From Cryomorphaceae bacterium BACL29 MAG-121220-bin8 (GTDB lineage: Bacteria > Bacteroidota > Bacteroidia > Flavobacteriales > Flavobacteriaceae), in NCBI GenBank assembly GCA_905181705.1, contig CAJIYP010000003.1, positions 124,001 to 188,000 on the forward strand: a stretch of DNA of 64,000 nt, read 5' to 3'. The notes beneath the pieces were generated by a model, which was given only the letters and a program-made list of their open reading frames with translations, searched no databases and was not told the origin of the DNA. The position numbers were made by a program, and so were the translations under genes. Positions 56,802 to 64,000 of the stretch are shown one piece after another; position 1 is the stretch's first letter, and every line of letters starts with the position of its first letter.

Positions 56802-58028
56802 ATGAAAAAAATTATCGTTAAAAATCCAATAGTTGAACTAGACGGAGATGAAATGACTAGAATAATATGGGATTTCATTAAATCTAAACTTATTCTTCCT
56901 TATTTGGATTTAGATATCAAATACTATGACTTAGGAGTAAAAAACAGAGATTTTACCGATGATCAAGTTACTATTGATTCTGCAGAAGCTATAAAAAAAT
57001 ACCATGTAGGTATAAAATGTGCTACAATTACGCCTGATGAAGACAGAGTAAAAGAATTTACACTTAAGAAAATGTGGAGATCTCCAAATGGAACTATAAG
57101 GAATATTGTAGGAGGAACCGTATTTAGAGAGCCCATTATAATGGGAAATGTACCAAGGTATGTACAAGGTTGGATTAAGCCAATATGCATAGGAAGACAT
57201 GCTTTTGGAGACCAATATAAGGCTACAGACATTGTTACCCATGGAAAAGGAAAATTAACTATGACTTTTACTCCTGAAAATGGTGACCCAATAAAGACTT
57301 GGGAAGTTTATGATTTTCAAGAAGATGGCGTAGCAATGAGTATGTATAATATAGATTCTTCAATTTTTGGTTTTGCAAGATCTTGTATGAATCAAGCTTT
57401 AACGAAGAAATGGCCATTATACTTGTCCACAAAAAATACCATTTTAAAAGCTTATGACGGTAGATTTAAAGACATTTTTCAAGAAGTTTTTTCTACAGAA
57501 TTTGAAAGCAAATTTAATGAAGCAGGTATCACTTATGAGCATAGGCTGATTGATGATATGGTTGCTGCTGCTATGAAATGGAATGGAGGATTCGTTTGGG
57601 CATGTAAAAATTATGACGGAGACGTTCAATCTGATACTGTTGCACAAGGGTTTGGTTCTTTAGGACTAATGACCTCTACACTGGTTACTCCAGATGGTAA
57701 AACAATGGAAGCTGAAGCTGCTCATGGAACCGTAACAAGACATTACAGAGAACACAAAAAAGGAAACGAAACTTCTACTAATCCAATAGCATCAATATTC
57801 GCTTGGACTAGAGGTTTAGCTCACAGAGGAAAATTAGATAAAAATAACGATTTAATTAATTTTTGTAATTCTCTCGAATCAGTTTGTATTGAGACTGTTG
57901 AAAGTGGAAAAATGACAAAAGACCTAGCACTTTTGATACACGGAAAGGAATTGAACAGATCACACTATTTAAATACTCAAGAATTTTTAGACAGTATTAA
58001 GTCCAACTTAGAATTAAAATTTAAATAA
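56802..58028 (+). CDS. icd: NADP-dependent isocitrate dehydrogenase, eukaryote-like dimeric type
   Basis: Oxidative decarboxylation of isocitrate to 2-oxoglutarate. The 408-residue sequence follows the eukaryotic IDH1/IDH2 type closely: [70 protein letters not shown] and [17 protein letters not shown] (NADP site). It is neither the E. coli-type 416-residue enzyme nor the monomeric 740-residue type found in many bacteria. Together with fumC it covers two citric acid cycle steps here. It is placed after rplS without evident functional link. Confidence 0.93.
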   Translation: MKKIIVKNPIVELDGDEMTRIIWDFIKSKLILPYLDLDIKYYDLGVKNRDFTDDQVTIDSAEAIKKYHVGIKCATITPDEDRVKEFTLKKMWRSPNGTIRNIVGGTVFREPIIMGNVPRYVQGWIKPICIGRHAFGDQYKATDIVTHGKGKLTMTFTPENGDPIKTWEVYDFQEDGVAMSMYNIDSSIFGFARSCMNQALTKKWPLYLSTKNTILKAYDGRFKDIFQEVFSTEFESKFNEAGITYEHRLIDDMVAAAMKWNGGFVWACKNYDGDVQSDTVAQGFGSLGLMTSTLVTPDGKTMEAEAAHGTVTRHYREHKKGNETSTNPIASIFAWTRGLAHRGKLDKNNDLINFCNSLESVCIETVESGKMTKDLALLIHGKELNRSHYLNTQEFLDSIKSNLELKFK

Positions 58029-58038
58029 TTTTAATTCA

Positions 58039-58068
58039 ATCTAATTATATGGCATTATAATTGGAGAT
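58039..58068. other. Imperfect inverted repeat between idh and the TonB receptor gene
   Basis: ATCTAATTATA (58039-58049) pairs with TATAATT plus AGAT (58056-58068), interrupted by a GG bulge. The loop is TGGCAT. It has little GC and no T tract, so it is a weak terminator candidate; it may be an operator for the TonB receptor. Confidence 0.3.
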
Positions 58069-58092
58069 ATTACAACATAATAAATTTTGTTA

Positions 58093-60465
58093 ATGTATCG
58101 CTCTAAAATATCACTTTTAAAATTTCTATTTTTATTTTTTTCAATTATTAATTTTTCACAAGAAAACTTTACTATAAGTGGATATGTGTTAGATGAAAAT
58201 AGTAATGAATCTATAATTGGCGCTAACATAATTATTCCAAACATAAACTCTGGTACAATTACAAATACTTATGGTTTTTTTTCTATAACACTTCCTGAAA
58301 AAAACTATGAAATTCAAATAAGTTCTATTGGATATAAAAACATCTCAATTAATATAGATTTAATAAAAAATATTAATACTACATTTTTCTTATCTGAAAA
58401 TATTGAAAATTTAGAGGAGGTTATTATAATAAAAGATGTTGAAGAAATAGACATTACAAAACCAGTAATGAGTTTAAATATCTTGTCAAATCAAACAATT
58501 AAACAAACACCAGTTCTATTTGGTGAATCTGATGTTTTAAAAACTATTCAATTACTTCCAGGTGTATCAAATGCAGGAGAAGGAACAGGTGGGTTCAATG
58601 TTCGAGGTGGTGCTGCAGATCAAAATTTAATTTTGTTTGATGAAGCCATAATATACAGTTCATCTCACTTGTTCGGTCTATTTTCTATTTTTAATTCTGA
58701 TGCAATAAAAGAAGTTAAACTTTTTAAGGGTGGTATACCCTCATCATATGGTGGTAGACTTTCTTCCGTTTTAGATGTATATCAAAAAGATGGAAATAGT
58801 AAAAAACATAAATTAAGTGGAGGAATTGGAATAATATCAAGTAGAATACTGGGTGAAGGTCCAATAAAAAAGAATAAAGGATCGTACCTAATTGCAACCA
58901 GAGGATCTTATGCTCACCTTTTCTTGAAATTTACTGATATTGAAAACGTAGCTTATTTTTACGATATTAATACTAAATCAAACTATAAGATAGATAAAAA
59001 CAACACCTTGTACTTCTCTGGGTATTTTGGTAGAGATAAATTTAAACTTAGCGACACATTTTCTAACACCTATGGAAATTCTACATTTAACCTAAGGTGG
59101 AATCACTTAATTAATGAAAAAACATTTTCTAATACTTCATTAATTTTTAGTGACTACTACTACGGATTGACACTAAACTTCGTTGGGTTTGATTGGAATT
59201 CAGGTATCAAAAATTTGAACATTAAGTTTGATTTAAAAAATTATTATTCGAATAAAATACAATTCAACTATGGGTTTAACTCTATTTACTACGAGTTTAA
59301 TCCTGGTGTTATTAGTCCAATTAACCAATCAGGTATTAATTTTACAAAACTTGAAAGAAAATTTGCTCTAGAGAATGCGACTTATTTTGACGTAGTTCAC
59401 AAAGCCTCTCCCAAAATATCTCTTAGGTATGGTTTTAGATTTAATCAATTTTTAAGATTTAAACAAGAGGGCCTGAACAGATATTTAAACGATAACCCTG
59501 TAGTTTTTGACCAAAATCTTGGTATTTATAAGGAATCTAAAATAATTGGAAAATACCAAAACCCTAATAATTCAAAAACAATAAAATCATTTTATAATAT
59601 TGAGCCTCGATTTAACTTTTCTTATAATTTTAAAAATCAAGCTTTAAAAGTGAGCTACAACAGATTAAATCAATACATTCATCTAATATCTAACACCAAT
59701 GCTCCTGCTCCACTAGATATTTGGGCTCCAAGCGGACCTTACTTAAAACCACAGCAATTAGATCAATTGGCTTTAGGTTATCACTCGAATTTAAAAAATG
59801 GTAATAAATTAGAAACTGAAATTTTTTATAAAAAAATTAAAAACAGACTCGATTATATTCCAGGAGCTGATTTAGTTGCCAATGCAGCTGTAGAAAGGGT
59901 GTTATTAGCAGGTAAAGCAAGAGCTTATGGATTAGAGTTTTTATTTAAAAAAAAGGAGGGAAGGCACAATTACTGGCTTGCATACACAATCTCTAAATCT
60001 CAACAAAAGACATCAGGTAGAGATGTAAATGAAACTGGTATTAACAAAGGAAATTGGTATAACACTGGTTACGATAAAACTCATGACTTTAGTTTTGTTT
60101 CAAATTTTAAATTAAATAATAAACTAACGTTTAATACAAATTTTATATTTCAAACAGGTCAACCAATTAATTATCCAACAGGTCAATATACTTACATGGA
60201 CCTAATTATACCAAATTATGGGGAGCGTAATTCAAATAGACTTCCCAACTACCATAGACTTGATATGTCTTTAACTCTAGTTCCAAATAAAAATAAAAAA
60301 AGAGATTATAAAAGTGAATGGGTTTTTGGATTTTATAATATTTATAATCGAGACAATGCAAATTCTATAACTTTTCAACAGAATCAAAAAACATTAAAAA
60401 ACGAAGCGATTCAATTATCTATTTTTGGAATTGTTCCAAGTATTTCATATAATTTTAAATTTTAA
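58093..60465 (+). CDS. TonB-dependent outer membrane receptor with carboxypeptidase-like domain
   Basis: 790-residue receptor. After a signal peptide (FLFLFFSIINFSQ), residues about 20-105 form a CarboxypepD_reg-like domain (FTISGYVLDENSNESIIGAN), then a TonB plug (GVSNAGEGTGGFNVRGGAAD and KGGIPSSYGGRLSSVLDVYQ) and a large barrel ending SYNFKF with terminal Phe. The GGFNVRGGxxDQNLILxDE form is that of receptors paired with DUF4249 lipoproteins, as here. It would import an unknown ligand using TonB energy. ATG 58093 is chosen over a TTG six bases earlier. Confidence 0.9.
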   Translation: MYRSKISLLKFLFLFFSIINFSQENFTISGYVLDENSNESIIGANIIIPNINSGTITNTYGFFSITLPEKNYEIQISSIGYKNISINIDLIKNINTTFFLSENIENLEEVIIIKDVEEIDITKPVMSLNILSNQTIKQTPVLFGESDVLKTIQLLPGVSNAGEGTGGFNVRGGAADQNLILFDEAIIYSSSHLFGLFSIFNSDAIKEVKLFKGGIPSSYGGRLSSVLDVYQKDGNSKKHKLSGGIGIISSRILGEGPIKKNKGSYLIATRGSYAHLFLKFTDIENVAYFYDINTKSNYKIDKNNTLYFSGYFGRDKFKLSDTFSNTYGNSTFNLRWNHLINEKTFSNTSLIFSDYYYGLTLNFVGFDWNSGIKNLNIKFDLKNYYSNKIQFNYGFNSIYYEFNPGVISPINQSGINFTKLERKFALENATYFDVVHKASPKISLRYGFRFNQFLRFKQEGLNRYLNDNPVVFDQNLGIYKESKIIGKYQNPNNSKTIKSFYNIEPRFNFSYNFKNQALKVSYNRLNQYIHLISNTNAPAPLDIWAPSGPYLKPQQLDQLALGYHSNLKNGNKLETEIFYKKIKNRLDYIPGADLVANAAVERVLLAGKARAYGLEFLFKKKEGRHNYWLAYTISKSQQKTSGRDVNETGINKGNWYNTGYDKTHDFSFVSNFKLNNKLTFNTNFIFQTGQPINYPTGQYTYMDLIIPNYGERNSNRLPNYHRLDMSLTLVPNKNKKRDYKSEWVFGFYNIYNRDNANSITFQQNQKTLKNEAIQLSIFGIVPSISYNFKF

Positions 60466-61311
60466 ATGAATAAATATATTTTTTATATAATAATTATAAT
60501 TTTCTACAGCTGTGAAAAAGTTATAAATATTGATACAAATTATTCTGATGAAAGAGTAGTTCTGGATGCTTCAATTTTTAAGAATATTAATGAAGATTTT
60601 GCTACTGCTAAAGTAATAGTGAGTAAAACAGCTCCATATTTTGGTGAAAACAATACAGAAATTGAAGAAGCTGAGGTTTACATTAAAACCAAAAAAGGAA
60701 ATATTAACTTAAAATACAACTCAGAAAAAAAATATTATACAAATACAATTGATTATATAAATTATGAAGAAGTTTATGAATTCTTTGTTACATATGAAGA
60801 ACAAAATTATTATTCATCTGAAAAACTAATAAAAATTTCAGGAATTGAATCTGTCGTTTTTGGAGATCGAAAGTCACTCAATAAGGATGAAATAGAATTA
60901 TTAATAACATTTACTGATCCTAAAGAAATTGGGGATTTTAATTTGTGGAGATTTGGACCAAAAGGAAAAGGAAATACGTACGATTATTTAGTATCCAGAG
61001 ATCTTTATACTAATGGAAATCAATTCACTTTTTCTTTTTTTATAGATAAAACTGAATATTTTAAAAATGATGAGTTTGTTAACATAGAAATGACAGGACT
61101 AACAGAAGAAGGTTTTAATTATCTTAATATTTTAACAGCTCAAGCTGGAGCACAAAACGGAAGACCCTTCTCCTCCGCTAGTTCAATTATAAAAGGAAAT
61201 ATTATAAATAATTCTAATCCAGAAATGTTTCCCCTTGGTTTTTATAGAGTTACTGAATTTGATTATTTTAGATTATCAAAAAAAGAAGCTCCAGATGGGG
61301 TTTTTGATTAA
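60466..61311 (+). CDS. DUF4249-family lipoprotein
   Basis: 281-residue lipoprotein (IIFYSCEK, lipid Cys16) with a beta-rich body. The start CEKVINIDTNYSDERVVLDASI and block EAEVYIKTKKGNINLKY are typical of DUF4249. The gene begins directly at the base after the TonB receptor stop. Such pairs are widespread in Bacteroidota and the lipoprotein is thought to assist its receptor; the ligand is unknown. Its end (SKKEAPDGVFD) is normal, and murQ follows after 10 bases. Confidence 0.85.
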   Translation: MNKYIFYIIIIIFYSCEKVINIDTNYSDERVVLDASIFKNINEDFATAKVIVSKTAPYFGENNTEIEEAEVYIKTKKGNINLKYNSEKKYYTNTIDYINYEEVYEFFVTYEEQNYYSSEKLIKISGIESVVFGDRKSLNKDEIELLITFTDPKEIGDFNLWRFGPKGKGNTYDYLVSRDLYTNGNQFTFSFFIDKTEYFKNDEFVNIEMTGLTEEGFNYLNILTAQAGAQNGRPFSSASSIIKGNIINNSNPEMFPLGFYRVTEFDYFRLSKKEAPDGVFD

Positions 61312-61321
61312 AAAATAAATA

Positions 61322-62140
61322 ATGAGTTTTGAAAAAATAACTGAATCAGATTCAAACTATGATAAATTAGAAGATAAATCTATCAAACAAATCTTAGAAA
61401 TTATAAATTTTGAAGATAATACTATAGCAAACTCAGTTAAAAAAGTAATACCTAAAATAGATAAACTTATAAAAGAAGTTGTTATTCAACTAAAAAATGG
61501 AGGAAGACTTTTTTATATTGGTTCAGGAACCAGCGGAAGACTAGGTGTGGTGGATGCTTCTGAATGTCCACCTACCTTTGGTGTAAGTTCAGATTTAGTT
61601 ATCGGAATTATTGCAGGTGGAGATAAAGCAATAAGAAAAAGTATTGAGAATGCTGAAGACAATATAAATCAAGGCTGGAAAGATCTTTTAAATTATAATG
61701 TTTCTTTAAATGATTTTGTTATTGGAATTGCTGCTTCAGGAACTACTCCTTACGTAAATGGGGCATTAGAAAATTGTAATAAAAATAAAATACCTACAGG
61801 TTGTATAACATGTAATCCTGGAAGCCCAATATCATCACTTTCAAAATATCCAATTGAGGTAGTAGTAGGCCCAGAAGTGATAACAGGAAGCTCTAGAATG
61901 AAGGCTGGAACAGCTCAAAAATTAATTTTAAATATGATTTCTAGTTCGTCTATGATTAAAATGGGTCACATAAAAGGAAATAAAATGATAGACATGCAGC
62001 TTAGTAATGAAAAACTTATTAAAAGAGGAACTTATATGATCATGGAATCTCTGAATATATCAAAACTAAAAGCTTCTATACTTTTAAAAAAATACAAGAG
62101 TGTTAGAGAATCTATAAAAATGTATAAGAATGAAAAATAA
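61322..62140 (+). CDS. murQ: N-acetylmuramic acid 6-phosphate etherase
   Basis: Cleaves the lactyl ether of MurNAc-6-phosphate to give GlcNAc-6-phosphate and lactate, for recycling of cell-wall sugar. The 272-residue SIS-domain protein has RLFYIGSGTSGRLGVVDASECPPTFGV, GIIAGGDKAIRKSIENAEDN, GIAASGTTPYVNGAL and SSRMKAGTAQKLILNMIS, all diagnostic. No MurNAc kinase or phosphotransferase gene is in view. It comes ten bases after a TonB receptor-lipoprotein pair, whose ligand could be related, and overlaps the DUF6095 gene by 11 bases. Confidence 0.94.
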   Translation: MSFEKITESDSNYDKLEDKSIKQILEIINFEDNTIANSVKKVIPKIDKLIKEVVIQLKNGGRLFYIGSGTSGRLGVVDASECPPTFGVSSDLVIGIIAGGDKAIRKSIENAEDNINQGWKDLLNYNVSLNDFVIGIAASGTTPYVNGALENCNKNKIPTGCITCNPGSPISSLSKYPIEVVVGPEVITGSSRMKAGTAQKLILNMISSSSMIKMGHIKGNKMIDMQLSNEKLIKRGTYMIMESLNISKLKASILLKKYKSVRESIKMYKNEK

Positions 62141-62366
62141 CTTTTTCAAAAAGGGATTTAAAAATATTTTTTTATCACTTTTTTTAATGTTTATTGGTCC
62201 TACTCTACTTTTTCAATCATTTAAAAACGAGGACCACCCATGGTTTGAAGGTGTGTTGATTTTTAGTGTCATTATATGTGTTTTATCTATCTTCTTTGGT
62301 GTAAAAGGATTGAAAAACATCATGAACTCTATTTTTAAAAAAAAAGAAAGTAATGTTGTTAACTAA
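62130..62366 (+). CDS. DUF6095-family small membrane protein
   Basis: 78-residue protein with two transmembrane helices (about residues 12-32 and 39-60) and a lysine-rich tail. The start KGFKNIFLSLFLMFIGPTLL and turn FQSFKNEDHPWFEGVLIF fit the DUF6095 family of Flavobacteriia, usually next to murQ. Function unknown. Its ATG lies inside murQ, an 11-base overlap, and thrS follows after 41 bases. Confidence 0.8.
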   Translation: MKNNFFKKGFKNIFLSLFLMFIGPTLLFQSFKNEDHPWFEGVLIFSVIICVLSIFFGVKGLKNIMNSIFKKKESNVVN

Positions 62367-62407
62367 ACCAATGGTCTTATCTTTGTTAGTATTATTAACG
62401 GAATCAA

Positions 62408-64000
62408 ATGATTGAAATTACTTTCCCTGACGGAGCTTCAAAATCATATGAGATAAATTCAAGTCCATATGAAATTGCCTGCACTATAAGTGAAGGATTA
62501 GCAAGAAATATTATTTCTGCTAAATTCAATAACAATACAATTGAAACAACTACTAAACTTACAGAAAGCGGAAAACTTATTTTTTACACGTGGAGTGATT
62601 TAGAGGGTAAAAAAGCTTTTTGGCATTCTTCGGCTCATGTTCTAGCACAAGTTTTAGAAGAATTCTATTCAGGTATAAAATTAACAATTGGTCCTGCTAT
62701 TTCAAATGGATTTTACTACGATGTTGATTTTGAAAACCATACAATGTCAGAGAAGGATTTTCCTGAAATTGAAAAAAGAATAATTGAAATATCAAGGGAA
62801 AAGCATTTGTTTAAGATAGAATCAAAGTCAAAAAAAGACGCTTTAGATTACTACAAAAAACAAGGAAACGAGTATAAAAAAGAGCTGATTCAGAATTTAG
62901 ATGATGGAAAAATAACTTTCTGTAAACATGATAATTTTAGTGATTTATGCAGAGGAGGACATTTGCCAAATACTGGTTATATTAAAGCAGTTAAATTATT
63001 GAGTGTTGCTGGAGCTTATTGGAGAGCAGACCAAAGTAAAAAACAATTAACGAGAGTTTATGGAATTTCCTTCCCCAAACAAAAAGAACTAACTGAATAT
63101 CTAAATTTATTAGAGGAAGCAAAAAAAAGAGATCATAGAAAACTTGGCAAGCAATTAGAATTATTTACATTTTCTAGTAAAGTAGGTCAAGGATTGCCAC
63201 TTTGGCTTCCTAAAGGAGCTGAACTAAGAGATAGATTAGAATCCTTTCTAAAAAAAGCTCAAAAAAAAGCAGGTTATAAACAAGTAATTTCTCCCCATAT
63301 TGGAAACAAAGAACTTTACGAAACATCGGGACATTATCAAAAATACGGAGAAAGTAGTTTTCAACCTATTTCTACACCAGCTGAGGGTGAGGAGTTTTTA
63401 TTGAAACCTATGAATTGCCCCCACCATTGTGAAATGTATAATTCAAAACAGTGGAGTTATAAAGAACTTCCTGTAAGGTATGCAGAATTTGGAACAGTTT
63501 ACAGGTATGAACAAAGTGGTGAACTTCATGGCCTAACAAGAGTTAGAGGGTTTACGCAAGATGATGCTCACATTTTTTGTACAGAAGATCAACTGAACTC
63601 TGAATTTAAAAATGTAATTGACCTTGTATTGTATGTCTTTAAATCTCTTGGTTTTGAAAACTTTACAGCACAAGTATCTCTAAGAGATAAAAATAATAAA
63701 GAAAAATATATTGGAAGTGATGATGTTTGGGAAACTGCAGAAAATGCTATCATAAATGCCACTAAAGAAAAAAATATTAATTATAAAATCGAATATGGAG
63801 AAGCAGCTTTTTATGGTCCAAAACTTGATTTTATGGTTAAAGATGCAATTGGAAGAGAATGGCAATTAGGTACAATACAGGTAGATTATAACCTTCCTGA
63901 AAGGTTTGAGCTTAGCTACATTGATAATGAAAATAAAATTAAGCGACCAGTAATGATACATAGAGCTCCATTTGGAAGTATGGAGCGATTTATTGCAATT
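62408..64000 (+). CDS. thrS: Threonyl-tRNA synthetase, 3' end beyond the window
   Basis: First 531 codons of ThrRS; the window edge cuts it. N-terminal TGS domain (MIEITFPDGASKSYEIN), then the editing/SAD domain (FWHSSAHVLAQVLEEFYSG with HxxxH, and DLCRGGHLPNTG), then class II motifs: motif 1 near RLESFLKKAQKKAGYKQV and motif 2 in VRYAEFGTVYRYEQSGELHGL. The zinc cysteine lies in KPMNCPPHCEMYN. The anticodon-binding domain is missing. In related genomes infC, rpmI and rplT usually follow, but they are not visible here. Confidence 0.97.
   Translation, partial: MIEITFPDGASKSYEINSSPYEIACTISEGLARNIISAKFNNNTIETTTKLTESGKLIFYTWSDLEGKKAFWHSSAHVLAQVLEEFYSGIKLTIGPAISNGFYYDVDFENHTMSEKDFPEIEKRIIEISREKHLFKIESKSKKDALDYYKKQGNEYKKELIQNLDDGKITFCKHDNFSDLCRGGHLPNTGYIKAVKLLSVAGAYWRADQSKKQLTRVYGISFPKQKELTEYLNLLEEAKKRDHRKLGKQLELFTFSSKVGQGLPLWLPKGAELRDRLESFLKKAQKKAGYKQVISPHIGNKELYETSGHYQKYGESSFQPISTPAEGEEFLLKPMNCPHHCEMYNSKQWSYKELPVRYAEFGTVYRYEQSGELHGLTRVRGFTQDDAHIFCTEDQLNSEFKNVIDLVLYVFKSLGFENFTAQVSLRDKNNKEKYIGSDDVWETAENAIINATKEKNINYKIEYGEAAFYGPKLDFMVKDAIGREWQLGTIQVDYNLPERFELSYIDNENKIKRPVMIHRAPFGSMERFIAI

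Noticed and set aside
56931-57242. Two overlapping antisense frames in idh
   Set aside because: Both are opposite strongly conserved active-site blocks; no independent evidence.
1-64000. tRNA, rRNA, CRISPR, insertion sequence, riboswitch or defence genes
   Set aside because: Looked for T-loop motifs, regularly spaced repeats, transposase motifs and known aptamer cores (FMN before ribD); none seen by reading. A covariance-model scan would be decisive.

Overview
The window is chromosomal DNA of a low-GC (about 30% by eye) member of the Bacteroidota, almost certainly a marine-type Flavobacteriia with a compact genome. Evidence: SusC/FecA-like TonB receptors with an N-terminal carboxypeptidase-regulatory-like domain, DUF4249, DUF6095, DUF6913 and DUF4835/PorD families, a Bacteroidota-type RpoZ, promoters of the TAnnTTTG type instead of sigma-70 boxes, almost no Shine-Dalgarno sequences, and many genes overlapping by 1-14 bases. 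I see no tRNA, rRNA, CRISPR, insertion sequence, prophage or defence island. No stretch of more than 300 bases lacks a gene.

Layout. 1-9375: oligopeptidase B (frameshifted, cut by the window edge), threonine aldolase, a secreted metzincin-like protease, prfB with its programmed frameshift, a HAD phosphatase, an ArsC-like protein and a TonB-type receptor. 9383-16277: fumC, two tiny membrane proteins, a CPBP protease, a thioesterase, dnaK, panB and an RluA-type synthase. 16344-22119: a leucine/isoleucine operon, leuA-leuC-leuD-cimA-leuB, in which the cimA product resembles Leptospira citramalate synthase. This suggests that isoleucine can be made from pyruvate with the same LeuCD/LeuB enzymes. 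A bidirectional hairpin ends it. 22170-28825 (minus): rpsA, cmk, lon and a UMF1-type transporter. 28927-31606: a degenerate MsrB lipoprotein, true MsrB, lpdA and aroQ.

31674-47843: xerD, then a long minus-strand block. It reads DUF6913-dapA-bamD-rpoZ-coaBC-porD-recN-fabI, followed by coaE and a two-component system. The outer part holds a two-gene 5'-nucleotidase, ligA, prmC and a GNAT protein. 47913-56787: ribD, a YbgC-type thioesterase, dnaA, an RsmI-like methylase, a lysozyme-like protein, mltG, dapF, a DegP-type protease, trmD and rplS with a structured leader. 56802-64000: a eukaryote-like NADP isocitrate dehydrogenase, a TonB receptor + DUF4249 lipoprotein + murQ + DUF6095 cluster, and the 5' part of thrS.

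The content is overwhelmingly core metabolism, information processing and envelope assembly. I found no convincing undescribed multi-gene system. The most interesting signals are small: paired inverted repeats before dnaK, the rplS leader fold, a run of seven leucine codons ending on the leuA start, a variant promoter shared by two ribosomal protein genes, the inactive-looking MsrB paralogue, the split nucleotidase, and the TonB receptor-DUF4249-murQ neighbourhood.
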